Assembly: GCA_015063535.1 (NCBI GenBank)
Contig: SVTY01000009.1
Span: 1 to 64,000, forward strand
DNA length: 64,000 nt
From: Oscillospiraceae bacterium
Lineage (GTDB): Bacteria; Bacillota; Clostridia; Oscillospirales; CAG-272
Direction: 5' to 3'
Shown here: positions 23,656 to 31,660 of the stretch, one piece after another
Numbering within the stretch: the first letter of the stretch is position 1
Layout of the letters: each line of letters starts with the position of its first letter
Position numbers and translations under genes: made by a program
The notes under the pieces: model-generated
What the model was told of the DNA's origin: nothing
The model's input: the letters and a program-made list of their open reading frames with translations, nothing else
The model's database searches: none

Positions 23656-23964
23656 TGTTCGCACTCACCTCATTTTTCCGTGTCATCCTGAGCGGAGTGA
23701 AACGAAGCCGAAGTTTTGCGAGGCGCAACGAAGTAAGCGAGCAAAACCGAGGAGCGACAGCGACGAAGGGATCTACAAGCACGTTTTGCTATCTTTTTTT
23801 CGCTAAGAATCATTTCTTACCGAGAAAGGGTCTGGCAAAATCCTCTCCGAGATCCCTGCGAGCCTTCGGCTCTTGCATTTTGACGAATGTTTTCGTCAAA
23901 ATGTTCGACTTCGGGCTTCGCCCTTCGCTCAGGATGACACGGAAAAATGAAGAGAGTGCAAACA
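23656..23964. mobile_element. MITE-like element with 39-bp terminal inverted repeats
   Basis: The ends (23656-23694 and 23926-23964) are inverted repeats matching at 36 of 39 bases and include CCGTGTCATCCTGAGCG. The 231-base interior has no convincing gene. It holds smaller palindromes such as CATTTTGACGA/TCGTCAAAATG and GAGCCTTCGGCTC. No flanking target duplication was identified. It lies between the two-component operon and the tRNA-Leu promoter. A CATCCTGAGCG-type repeat is widespread in bacterial genomes; whether it moves is not known from this window. Confidence 0.65.
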
Positions 23965-24027
23965 TAGCTCACTTACAAGTTGTTATTATACTTGCCGTTT
24001 CTTCCTACACGAAAATTCCCGAACACC

Positions 24028-24056
24028 TTGACAAACCGCTCCGTTTGTGCTATAAT
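24028..24056 (+). promoter_or_regulatory. Consensus promoter of tRNA-Leu
   Basis: TTGACA (24028-24033), 17 bases, TATAAT (24051-24056), both perfect. Confidence 0.9.
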
Positions 24057-24097
24057 AGGATTAATGCGGGCGCGGCTGCCGGAGAACAATTGAATAT

Positions 24098-24180
24098 GCG
24101 GGTGTGGCGGAATTGGCAGACGCGCAAGATTTAGGATCTTGTGTCTATTCGTGCAGGTTCAAGTCCTGTCACCCGTACCA
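24098..24180 (+). tRNA. tRNA-Leu (UAG)
   Basis: An 83-base class II tRNA with encoded CCA. GCGGGTG pairs with CACCCGT, the anticodon stem-loop is CAAGA-TTTAGGA-TCTTG (anticodon TAG), the variable arm is short and the T arm is CAGGTTCAAGTCCTG. Confidence 0.94.
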
Positions 24181-24185
24181 ATCAA

Positions 24186-24214
24186 AAAAGCCACTTGTGT
24201 CTCAGGTGGCTTTT
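24186..24214 (+). terminator. Terminator of tRNA-Leu
   Basis: AAAAGCCAC and GTGGCTTTT form the stem, 6 bases after the tRNA. Confidence 0.85.
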
Positions 24215-24256
24215 CCCATATCCGATCTTATCAAGAGCTAAAGGAGGCGCACTGTG

Positions 24257-25024
24257 ATGGGAGAACCCTTGCATGAATCAACGATCAAACACGCCTTGGG
24301 CGATCGCCCCGTTTCGGTGCGTGTGCTTTCGGTGACCGATTCCACCAACAACGAGGCAAAGCGCCATGCGCTGTCGGGCACAGACGTTCCCACCGCCATT
24401 TTTGCCGAGGAGCAAACGGCGGGACGGGGACGGATGGGAAGGAGCTTTTTTTCTCCCCCTCATACAGGCATCTATCTGTCTCTCCTGCTTCCCGACAGTG
24501 GGGTGCTGACCGACACGGTGGACCTGACCACCGCCGCAGCCGTGAGCGTTCTGCGAGCCATTCGAACGGTCACGGGTATTTCCGTAGGGATCAAATGGGT
24601 CAATGACCTGTACCATCGGCAAAAAAAGGTCTGCGGCATTTTGGCGGAATCCTTTTTGGCGGGAGACAAACGCTACATCGTCATCGGCGTGGGGATCAAT
24701 CTGTACACCGAGGAATTTCCCGAGGAGCTTGCCGAGCGGGCGGGAAGCCTCAGCCCCGCCGACGGATCGCTGAGAACCGCTTTGGCGGCACAGACGGTCG
24801 CCGAGCTGTACGATGCTTGGAAGCATCCGAACCGAGAGGAGCTGATGCGGGAATACCGTGCCGCCTCCGTGGTCTTGGGACGGTCGGTGATCTATACCGA
24901 AAACGGAAGGGAGCATCGGGGGATCGCCGAAGCCATCGACGAGCGGGGCAGATTGCTGGTGCGCCTGTCCGACGGCACGCTTGCCACCCTTGCCAGCGGA
25001 GAGATTTCTTTGCAAACAAATTGA
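24257..25024 (+). CDS. birA: Biotin-protein ligase
   Basis: About 255 residues that attach biotin to carboxyl carrier proteins through biotinyl-AMP. The catalytic signature GRGRMGRSFFSP (residues ~55-66) binds the intermediate; STNNEAK, IKWVNDLY and GILAES complete the active site. It lacks the N-terminal DNA-binding domain of E. coli BirA, so it is a ligase only. AAGGAGG precedes GTG-ATG; the ATG (24257) is chosen, but the GTG at 24254 is equally spaced for initiation. Confidence 0.92.
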   Translation: MGEPLHESTIKHALGDRPVSVRVLSVTDSTNNEAKRHALSGTDVPTAIFAEEQTAGRGRMGRSFFSPPHTGIYLSLLLPDSGVLTDTVDLTTAAAVSVLRAIRTVTGISVGIKWVNDLYHRQKKVCGILAESFLAGDKRYIVIGVGINLYTEEFPEELAERAGSLSPADGSLRTALAAQTVAELYDAWKHPNREELMREYRAASVVLGRSVIYTENGREHRGIAEAIDERGRLLVRLSDGTLATLASGEISLQTN

Positions 25025-25088
25025 AAGACAAAAGTTGTGAAATGCGGAATCTTATGTAAACAAATCGAGAATAAAGAGGGAATAAATT

Positions 25089-25718
25089 ATGAAAAATACG
25101 GCAGAAAAAGGTCGATTCATCGTTCTGGAGGGAATTGACGGCGCAGGAAAAACGACGCAGGCGGCATTGCTGGAGGCGCATCTGATCGCATCGGGCAGAC
25201 AGGTCGTTCGCATGGCGGAGCCGACCGCCTTGGAAAGCGGCATCGCTCTGCGGCGGGCACTCGGCGGAGCGGACAAAAAAAGCGAGTGGGAAATGGCGGC
25301 GCTGTTCGTTTTGGATCGCATTGCCCACAATCTGCACCCCACCGAGGGGATTCACGCGCTGACCGAGCAAGGGGTCGACATTATTTGCGACCGTTATTAC
25401 TATTCCACTCTTGCGTACCAAGGACATTCTACCGATTATGCGTGGGTCAAGGCAATGAATTTGGCTTGCCCCGCCATTCAAAAGCCCGATCTCTGTATCT
25501 ATTTGGATCTGACTCCCGAGCAGAGCTTGGAGCGGATCACGGCAGGACGGCAGACAGTGGAGATCTATGAAAACCGAGAGACCTTGGAGCGGGTACGAAA
25601 CGCCTTTTTCCATGTCTTTCGGGATCTTTCGGATACAGACCGCATTGAGGTGGTCGACGCCTATCGACCCATTGAGGAGATCGCCGCCGATCTGGCAGCC
25701 TTAGCCGATTCCCTCTGA
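25089..25718 (+). CDS. tmk: Thymidylate kinase
   Basis: A 209-residue kinase that phosphorylates dTMP to dTDP. The P-loop GIDGAGKTTQ is at residues ~15-24, the DRYYYSTLAYQG block binds dTMP, and a LID-like segment ITAGRQTVEIYENRETL follows. It lies 64 bases after birA and is probably cotranscribed. Length and motifs are normal for the family. Confidence 0.93.
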   Translation: MKNTAEKGRFIVLEGIDGAGKTTQAALLEAHLIASGRQVVRMAEPTALESGIALRRALGGADKKSEWEMAALFVLDRIAHNLHPTEGIHALTEQGVDIICDRYYYSTLAYQGHSTDYAWVKAMNLACPAIQKPDLCIYLDLTPEQSLERITAGRQTVEIYENRETLERVRNAFFHVFRDLSDTDRIEVVDAYRPIEEIAADLAALADSL

Positions 25719-25842
25719 CAGCAGTTATTTTCAGCTCAAACCGCAGTCTCCCTATCCGACAGCCGAAAAAGTAGGCACAAAAAACGAAAAAAATGACATC
25801 CTTCAACCAAAATTCAATCAAAAACCGCGGCATTCCAAAACT

Positions 25843-25906
25843 CAGCAATATTTGTCTCACAAAACATGCGATTTGACTTGAAAAATCATAAAATATACTA
25901 TATAAT
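25843..25906 (+). promoter_or_regulatory. Promoter with shared upstream block (sugar regulon copy 1)
   Basis: CAGCAATATTTGTCT (25843-25857), 15 bases, TTGACTTGAA (25873-25882), 18 bases, TATAAT (25901-25906). The same blocks at the same spacings lie at 56315-56378 before another sugar-metabolism gene, while the bases between differ. The -35 is the TTGAAA inside TTGACTTGAAA (17-base spacer). The 15-base block may be an activator or repressor site. Confidence 0.7.
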
Positions 25907-25942
25907 AACCGTATAAAGTAAATTTTTATGGAGGTATTTACC

Positions 25943-26758
25943 ATGGCATTACCCGTAGCGGTTCAACTTTATTCGGTTCGTGATGACGCAAAGGCAGATT
26001 TGCGCGGTACACTCAACAAGGTCAAGGCTCTCGGATATGATGGCGTAGAGTTTGCAGGACTCCACGGCAACACGCCTGAGCAGATCAAAGCAATGTGTGA
26101 GGAGATAGGATTGATTCCCGTTTCTGCTCACGTTCCTTATTTGGATATGGTGAAAGACCCTAAGGGAGTGCTGTCTCAATATGCGACCATCGGCTGTAAA
26201 TATGTTGCTGTTCCGTATTTGAATGAAGAGTATCGACCCGGAACCGACAAGTTTCCCGAGGTCATCGAGAATGTGAAAATGATCGGAAAGGTGGCAAAAG
26301 AGCTGGGATTGCAGCTTCTGTACCACAACCACGACTTTGAGTTCGTCAAGCTGGACGGTAAATATGCGTTGGATATCCTGTATGAGGAGGTTCCCGCCGA
26401 GTATTTGCAGACCGAGTTGGATGTTTGCTGGGTCAATGTGGGCGGAGAAAATCCCCCTGCGTACATCAAAAAGTACAGCGGACGTGCGCCTGTTGTTCAC
26501 CTGAAGGACTTTTACGGCGAAAAGTCTGAGGATATGTATGAGCTGATCGGTATTGAAAAGAAGGCTCCCACAAGACCGGGCAATTTCGAGTTCCGTCCCG
26601 TCGGAAGCGGCGTGCAGGACTTCCCCGCCATTCTGAAGGCTGCCGAGGAGGCAGGTGCCGAGTGGGTCGTAGTAGAGCAGGATCAGGCAACCATGGGTCT
26701 GACTCCCATGGAGAGCATTGCCAAAAGCAGAGAATATTTGAAAACCATCGGCTATTAA
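25943..26758 (+). CDS. TIM-barrel sugar isomerase/epimerase
   Basis: A 271-residue xylose-isomerase-like TIM barrel. It contains VAVQLYSVRD at the N-terminus, LLYHNHDFEF, LDVCWVNVGG and VVHLKDF, which hold the probable metal ligands. It is a paralogue of the protein encoded at 4899. The ATG at 25943 is chosen because TGGAGGT lies before it; an ATG at 25928 overlaps that ribosome site. The dehydrogenase gene follows 42 bases later. Pairs of this kind usually oxidise and isomerise inositol, sugar-acid or keto-glycoside substrates; the actual substrate is unknown. Confidence 0.83.
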   Translation: MALPVAVQLYSVRDDAKADLRGTLNKVKALGYDGVEFAGLHGNTPEQIKAMCEEIGLIPVSAHVPYLDMVKDPKGVLSQYATIGCKYVAVPYLNEEYRPGTDKFPEVIENVKMIGKVAKELGLQLLYHNHDFEFVKLDGKYALDILYEEVPAEYLQTELDVCWVNVGGENPPAYIKKYSGRAPVVHLKDFYGEKSEDMYELIGIEKKAPTRPGNFEFRPVGSGVQDFPAILKAAEEAGAEWVVVEQDQATMGLTPMESIAKSREYLKTIGY

Positions 26759-26800
26759 GTCGGTTGGAAATGAATTTTTATTAAACGGAGGAACAAGAAC

Positions 26801-27979
26801 ATGGCAGACAAGTCTATGGACGGATTGAACACCTTTACTGCGGAAGAGCAGAAGGTCGTCGACACCACCAAAAAAATGAGAGTCGGTATCATCGGATGCG
26901 GATGGATCGCAGATTCTCACGCAAGATCCTATCTGAACCAGCCCGACGTAGAGATCGTGGCAGGCGCAGATCTGATTCCCGGCAAGGCAGCCGCTTTTAT
27001 GGCAAAGCACGGCATTGAGGGAGCCAAGACCGATTACGCATCCCACAAGGAGATGCTGGAGGACAAGAGTCTGAAGCTGGATGCGGTATCCATTTGTACC
27101 TATAACCGTCAGCATGCACAGCCTGCGATCGATGCACTGAACGCAGGGGTTCACGTCATGCTGGAGAAGCCCTTTACTGTTACTTTGGATGAGGCAGTAG
27201 AGGTCATGAGAGCAGAGAAGAAGAGCGGCAAGGTTCTTTCGATCGGCTTCCAGCCCAGAATGGACGAGAATATGAAGATGATCAAGAAGATCGTCGACTC
27301 CGGCGAGCTGGGTCAGATCTACTACATCCAGACCGGCGGCGGACGCCGTCGCGGCATTCCCACGCCTTTCGGTACCACCTTTATTGAGGACAAGACCGCA
27401 GGATTGGGTGCACTTGGTGACATTGGATGCTATTCTTTGGATCTCGTGCTGAATGCCATTGGCTATCCGAAGCCCTTGACGGTTTCGGGCTACAAGTCTG
27501 CTTTCTTCGGAACCGATCCCAAGTATTCGGGCTATAAGGCAGGCAAGGGTGAGGAATATTCCAAGCTGTTCGGCGTGGATGACTTCGCAGCCGCATTCGT
27601 TCGTTTGGAGGGCGGGATCATTCTCGACTTCCGTATCGCTTGGGCGATGAACCTCGACACTCCCGGTGACACCATCATCATGGGTACCAAGGGAAGCCTG
27701 AGAGTTCCTTCCACCGAATGCTGGAACGGAACCTTCCATGCTCCTATGACGGTGTACCACGAGGTGGCAGGTGCTCAGGTTGCTACCGAGATCCCGCTGA
27801 AGAAGACCAACGAGGGTCTGTTCGATCTGAAGATCCGTACCTTCCTGGATGCGTGCAAGAACGGAACGCCCGCTCCCGTACCCTCTTCTCAGATCCTGTA
27901 CAACCAGGCGATCATCGACGGAATTGCCAAGTCCGCAGAGGCAGGCAGAGAAGTAGAGATCGTGATCCCCGAGATCTGA
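26801..27979 (+). CDS. Gfo/Idh/MocA family oxidoreductase
   Basis: A 392-residue NAD(P)-dependent sugar dehydrogenase. The Rossmann motif GIIGCGWIADSHA begins at about residue 30 after an extra N-terminal segment, and the conserved MLEKPF follows near 120. A C-terminal alpha/beta substrate domain includes GALGDIGCYSLDLVL, which holds the usual catalytic Asp and His-equivalent positions. GGAGG precedes the ATG. Forms a two-gene operon with the TIM-barrel gene, ending at a strong terminator. Confidence 0.9.
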   Translation: MADKSMDGLNTFTAEEQKVVDTTKKMRVGIIGCGWIADSHARSYLNQPDVEIVAGADLIPGKAAAFMAKHGIEGAKTDYASHKEMLEDKSLKLDAVSICTYNRQHAQPAIDALNAGVHVMLEKPFTVTLDEAVEVMRAEKKSGKVLSIGFQPRMDENMKMIKKIVDSGELGQIYYIQTGGGRRRGIPTPFGTTFIEDKTAGLGALGDIGCYSLDLVLNAIGYPKPLTVSGYKSAFFGTDPKYSGYKAGKGEEYSKLFGVDDFAAAFVRLEGGIILDFRIAWAMNLDTPGDTIIMGTKGSLRVPSTECWNGTFHAPMTVYHEVAGAQVATEIPLKKTNEGLFDLKIRTFLDACKNGTPAPVPSSQILYNQAIIDGIAKSAEAGREVEIVIPEI

Positions 27980-28000
27980 ATCGGAGAATAAAGGTCTACC

Positions 28001-28034
28001 GATGCCCCCATCGCAAGCGATGGGGGCATCTTTG
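28001..28034 (+). terminator. Terminator of the TIM-barrel/Gfo-Idh operon
   Basis: GATGCCCCCATCGC and GCGATGGGGGCATC form a 14-bp perfect stem with AA between the arms, then TTTG. Confidence 0.9.
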
Positions 28035-28148
28035 TCTGAAAGAAGGATCTTCTTGCATTTTTTGTCGCTCGTTCTGTCAGTTGAGGTGAGAGAAACTCGG
28101 AAAAACGGGAAAAAATTGCAAAGTTTTTGAAATTTTTTCAATTCCCTC

Positions 28149-28177
28149 TTGCAAAATCGCAAAAATAATGGTATAAT
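28149..28177 (+). promoter_or_regulatory. Promoter of the citrate synthase gene
   Basis: TTGCAA (28149-28154), 17 bases, TATAAT (28172-28177). Confidence 0.75.
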
Positions 28178-28206
28178 AAAAAAGATATCATCATGGAGGA
28201 GCCAAA

Positions 28207-29586
28207 ATGGAGAAAAGAAATATGGAAGAAAAAACCGAGCTTGCGCAAAAACGGGTTTTTGAGACCTGTTTGGAGGCGGCTCAGGAGGCAAATACCATTC
28301 CGCAGGAGGCGATCTCTAACTTCCGTGTGAAGCGGGGCTTGCGGGAGCAGGACGGCACCGGCGTTTTGGCGGGTGTGACGAAGGTCGGCAACGCCCACGG
28401 CTATGTGCTGTATGAGAACGAACGGATCGCTGATGAAGGAAAGCTGGAATATCGGGGCTTCAATATGTCCGCCTTGGTGGACGGCGTCAGTGCAGAGAAC
28501 CGCTACGGCTTTGAGGAATGTGCCTATATTTTGCTGTTCGGGAGACTGCCGAGCCGAGAGGAGCTGGCGGATTTCACCGCACTTCTGGCAAGCAAGCGGC
28601 ATCTGCCGCCTCGCTTTACCGAGGATATTCTGATGAAGGCACCATCGCCCTCTATCATGAATAAAATGTCGATGGGCGTTTTGGCACTGTATGCGTACGA
28701 CGAAAATCCCGACGATACCGAGCTGTCCAATATGCTCCGTCAGAGCATAGAGATCATTGCCCGCTTGCCGCAGATCGCCGCTCATGCCTATGCGGTGTAT
28801 CGCAGCTATTTCTTTAACAAGAGTCTGAATCTGCATACGCCCAAGGACGAGCTGAGCACGGCGCAAAACTTCTTGCGGATGCTCCGTCCCGATAAGCAAT
28901 ATACCGAGGAGGAGGCGCATTTGCTTGATCTTTGCATGATGATCCATGCCGAGCATGGCGGCGGAAACAACTCCACCTTCTCTTGCCGTGTGCTGTCCTC
29001 ATCGGGAACCGATACCTACTCTGCCATCAGTGCCGCCATCGGTTCGCTGAAGGGCCCCTTGCACGGCGGTGCCAATATCAAGGTACAGCAGATGTTCGAT
29101 TGCATGAAGGAGGATCTGCGGGATATCCGAGACGAGGAGGAGGTAGCGGCATACATCCAAAAGCTGCTCAACAAGGAAGCCTACGACCGTTCGGGTCTGG
29201 TATACGGTATGGGACATGCCATCTACACCAAATCCGACCCCAGAGCAGTCATGCTGAAGAAATATGCAGAGGAGCTGGCGATCAAAAAGGGCTACGGAGA
29301 CGATTTTTGTCTGCTGGAGACCATCGAGCGGCTCACACCTTCTCTGTTCAATGCGCATAAGGGAACCAACAAGCCGATGTGCGCCAATGTGGATCTGTAT
29401 TCGGGTCTGGTCTATCGGATGCTGGGGATCCCCACCGAGCTGTACACGCCGCTGTTCGCCATCTCCCGTGTGGCGGGCTGGTGTGCTCATCGCATTGAGG
29501 AATTTCAGACTGCCAAGAAGATCATTCGTCCCGCTTATAAAAATATCGAAAAGCCGAAGGAATATATTCCACTGGAAAACAGATAA
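28207..29586 (+). CDS. gltA: Citrate synthase
   Basis: A 459-residue enzyme joining acetyl-CoA and oxaloacetate. The active-site blocks are visible: HAEHGGGNNSTF, GPLHGGAN (catalytic His), GMGHAIYTKSDPRA (catalytic His and substrate Arg) and CANVDLYSG (catalytic Asp). The N-terminus is longer than in short archaeal-type enzymes. GGAGG precedes the ATG. No aconitase or isocitrate dehydrogenase lies next to it, so it is a stand-alone entry enzyme, probably for glutamate synthesis. Confidence 0.94.
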   Translation: MEKRNMEEKTELAQKRVFETCLEAAQEANTIPQEAISNFRVKRGLREQDGTGVLAGVTKVGNAHGYVLYENERIADEGKLEYRGFNMSALVDGVSAENRYGFEECAYILLFGRLPSREELADFTALLASKRHLPPRFTEDILMKAPSPSIMNKMSMGVLALYAYDENPDDTELSNMLRQSIEIIARLPQIAAHAYAVYRSYFFNKSLNLHTPKDELSTAQNFLRMLRPDKQYTEEEAHLLDLCMMIHAEHGGGNNSTFSCRVLSSSGTDTYSAISAAIGSLKGPLHGGANIKVQQMFDCMKEDLRDIRDEEEVAAYIQKLLNKEAYDRSGLVYGMGHAIYTKSDPRAVMLKKYAEELAIKKGYGDDFCLLETIERLTPSLFNAHKGTNKPMCANVDLYSGLVYRMLGIPTELYTPLFAISRVAGWCAHRIEEFQTAKKIIRPAYKNIEKPKEYIPLENR

Positions 29587-29590
29587 CGAA

Positions 29591-29620
29591 CAAGGCGACC
29601 TGCTGTGGCAGGTCGCCTTG
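29591..29620. terminator. Bidirectional terminator between convergent genes
   Basis: CAAGGCGACCTGC and GCAGGTCGCCTTG form a 13-bp stem with a TGTG loop, between the citrate synthase stop and the stop of the minus-strand hydrolase. Confidence 0.85.
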
Positions 29621-29624
29621 TGAT

Positions 29625-30500
29625 TTACTTATAGAAGTCGTGATTTCCGATGGTGAAGGCAAAGGGGCGGTTCTTGGAGATCCAGTTGCTGGTGGCAATA
29701 CGGGGATTCATAAAGAACAGAATATCCTCCGAAATGCGGTAGCCGTCCAGACAGATCTTCGCCGCAATGATGGCAGATGCGGTGGGTTTTTTGTAGATCG
29801 TTCCCATGGCAACGGGAGAAAATTGCGTTCCGCCGACCCTGTCGAAGATCACGCCGTAAACCGTGTTGGGGAACTGTCGGCTTTCTACCCGATTCAGCAC
29901 CACGTTGCCGACCGCAATTTGTCCGTACAGGCTCTCTCCGCCCGCTTCGGCACTGATGATGCGAGACAGCCAGTACAGATCATTCGCATTGTAGTAGGCA
30001 GAGCCCGACTGTAAGGTCTTTCCCGTTGAGGTCAAGACCACGGTTCGGGTGGCATGATTCCATTCCACCTCAACGCAAAACGCCTTGGCAATGGGGCGGA
30101 TCGGCACAAACAGACGGTCACTGATGTTGCGTACCTTCTGATTGAAATAGAAGTATCTGCCCGAGGCAACGATATAATATCCGCCGTCGGTGACCGTCAC
30201 CGTGGTGTTACCCTTTTTGACCGTTGCCGTAGCGGTCTTGGCATCCCAGGTGATGGAATCTGCGCCTACCAGCTCCGAAAAGCTCCGAAGCGGAACATAT
30301 GTAACCGAGTCCAAAATGACCGCTTCGTTTTGCAGAACACGTTTGGAATCCATGGTTACCGAAACCGAAGCCGCTCCTTCGGGGAATTGATAGCCTCCCG
30401 AAGCCGCTGCGGCAGAGATCGTCATGCCTGCGGCAAGCAGAGCGGCGATCACTCCCACGTTCACACGCTTCCATAGCCGTTTGATGTTGGTTGCTTTCAT
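29625..30500 (-). CDS. Secreted SleB-type cell wall hydrolase with copper-amine-oxidase-like N-domains
   Basis: A 291-residue exported protein. A signal peptide (VGVIAALLAAGMTISAAAA) is followed by two copper-amine-oxidase N-terminal-like repeats (VTYVPLRSFSELVGA; RLFVPIRPIAKAF), a wall- or sugar-binding module common in Clostridia. The C-terminal ~120 residues are a SleB/Hydrolase_2 domain (IISAEAGGESLYGQIAVGNVVLNRV) with the catalytic Glu in SAEAGGE. Members cut spore cortex peptidoglycan. AGGAGG precedes the ATG. Role in germination is likely but not shown, since no ypeB lies nearby. Confidence 0.88.
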   Translation of the reverse strand: MKATNIKRLWKRVNVGVIAALLAAGMTISAAAASGGYQFPEGAASVSVTMDSKRVLQNEAVILDSVTYVPLRSFSELVGADSITWDAKTATATVKKGNTTVTVTDGGYYIVASGRYFYFNQKVRNISDRLFVPIRPIAKAFCVEVEWNHATRTVVLTSTGKTLQSGSAYYNANDLYWLSRIISAEAGGESLYGQIAVGNVVLNRVESRQFPNTVYGVIFDRVGGTQFSPVAMGTIYKKPTASAIIAAKICLDGYRISEDILFFMNPRIATSNWISKNRPFAFTIGNHDFYK

Positions 30501-30550
30501 GAAGTTTACCTCCTGTCATAACTTGCCGAGTGTTACCCGACTGTGCTTTT

Positions 30551-30579
30551 ATTATACAGGAAATCGTCACGAAATGCAA
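30551..30579 (-). promoter_or_regulatory. Promoter of the SleB-like gene
   Basis: TTGCAT (30574-30579), 17 bases and TATAAT (30551-30556) on the minus strand. Confidence 0.7.
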
Positions 30580-30655
30580 CCCTCAATATTTTGCAATACA
30601 GGAATAATTCTCCACATTGTCAAAATGTTGATTAAAAAACATCATTTATATGGAA

Positions 30656-30692
30656 AGAGTGGTGTGCTTTGTATGGGAAAGCACACCACTCT
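30656..30692 (-). terminator. Terminator of the lipoprotein gene
   Basis: AGAGTGGTGTGCTTT and AAAGCACACCACTCT form a 15-bp perfect stem with a 7-base loop, then TTTCC on the minus strand. Confidence 0.8.
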
Positions 30693-30723
30693 GTGATGAA
30701 GCTGTGAATGTTTTCAAAAGTTC

Positions 30724-31578
30724 TTATCGTTTTGGAAAGTGCGGTGCATCCAGTACGACCGAAGGAGCATCATATAAGATCGGAGCGGATAGATCGGCAG
30801 AGCCGCCGATGGCGAGGAGCTTCCGTCCGGCAACGAGTGCCACTTCGGTGGCACTTACGGTCAGCTTGCCGTCCGATACCGTCACAAGCCCTTGGGCGGT
30901 CTCATCCTTGGCGGCAACGATCCCACGCTCAGCGGCGGTTACGGTCAAAGCACCGCCCGACAGGATCAGCGCATCCCGCACCCAAAGCCCCATGTCGGGG
31001 GCGGACAGTGTCACCGAGCCGCTTTCCACGGTAACGGTCTGCGTGCAGGAAAGAGCGGCTTGTCTTCGCCCGCTCAGGATCAGCGAGCCGCTTCCTCTCA
31101 AAACCAGTTGGCAGGATGCCTCTAAGCAGGCGGCAGGAAGCCGTTCCTCCTTGGGCGCAGCATCGGTATCGGTCAGACGGTTCACCGTTCCCTCCGCCGT
31201 TTCCAGAATGACACAGGCGGCGGCTTCGATCACAAGAGGCGTGGTACGGGAGGAGGACAGGGAAACGCCGTCAAGGATCAGATGAAGGGTTTCGTGTGGC
31301 GCAGAGATGCGCAGACAGCCGTCGTTCAGCGTGCCGGATATCCGATAGGTACCGCCCCTTTGAAGGGTCAGAATGTCCTCCTTGGCAGAGATATCCTCTG
31401 CCTTGCCGGTGTAGGTATACCGTCTGCCCTCCAACAGAAGATGTCCTTCTTCCGCATCGGATGTGTCTGCGGGATCGGTGAGTGCCATCTCGGTCGGTAC
31501 CGAGCCGTCGGAGTTGGGCGCACAGGCACTCAGACAGAATAAACAAGCAAACAGGACGAAAAGAAATCGACGGTTCAT
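30724..31578 (-). CDS. Lipoprotein with carbohydrate-binding Cthe_2159-like fold
   Basis: A 284-residue lipoprotein: signal peptide with lipobox LSAC (Cys at ~19), then a repetitive right-handed beta-helix-like region rich in short strands and Gly/Ser turns (LVLRGSGSLILSG, VTVESGSVTLSA, ILSGGALTVTAA). The pattern matches the carbohydrate-binding Cthe_2159/DUF4353 family, which binds pectin- or cellulose-type glycans. AAAGGAGG precedes the ATG. It lies 82 bases after the transporter gene. Confidence 0.75.
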   Translation of the reverse strand: MNRRFLFVLFACLFCLSACAPNSDGSVPTEMALTDPADTSDAEEGHLLLEGRRYTYTGKAEDISAKEDILTLQRGGTYRISGTLNDGCLRISAPHETLHLILDGVSLSSSRTTPLVIEAAACVILETAEGTVNRLTDTDAAPKEERLPAACLEASCQLVLRGSGSLILSGRRQAALSCTQTVTVESGSVTLSAPDMGLWVRDALILSGGALTVTAAERGIVAAKDETAQGLVTVSDGKLTVSATEVALVAGRKLLAIGGSADLSAPILYDAPSVVLDAPHFPKR

Positions 31579-31660
31579 GTAGCCTCCTTTTGCCCATATC
31601 GGGCGAGTCGGGTCTGCGCTTGGCAGAGAAGCAGCTCCGTATCTTTTTTCGTCCTGATTT

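Noticed and set aside
23338-24097. Small frames in the repeat island before tRNA-Leu
   Set aside because: They lie across inverted repeats and have no ribosome sites or protein-like composition.
25949-28291. Long (780-codon) reading frame on the minus strand
   Set aside because: It lies opposite the TIM-barrel, Gfo/Idh and citrate synthase genes, which have clear family motifs, ribosome sites and terminators. Its protein is low-complexity and matches no family.
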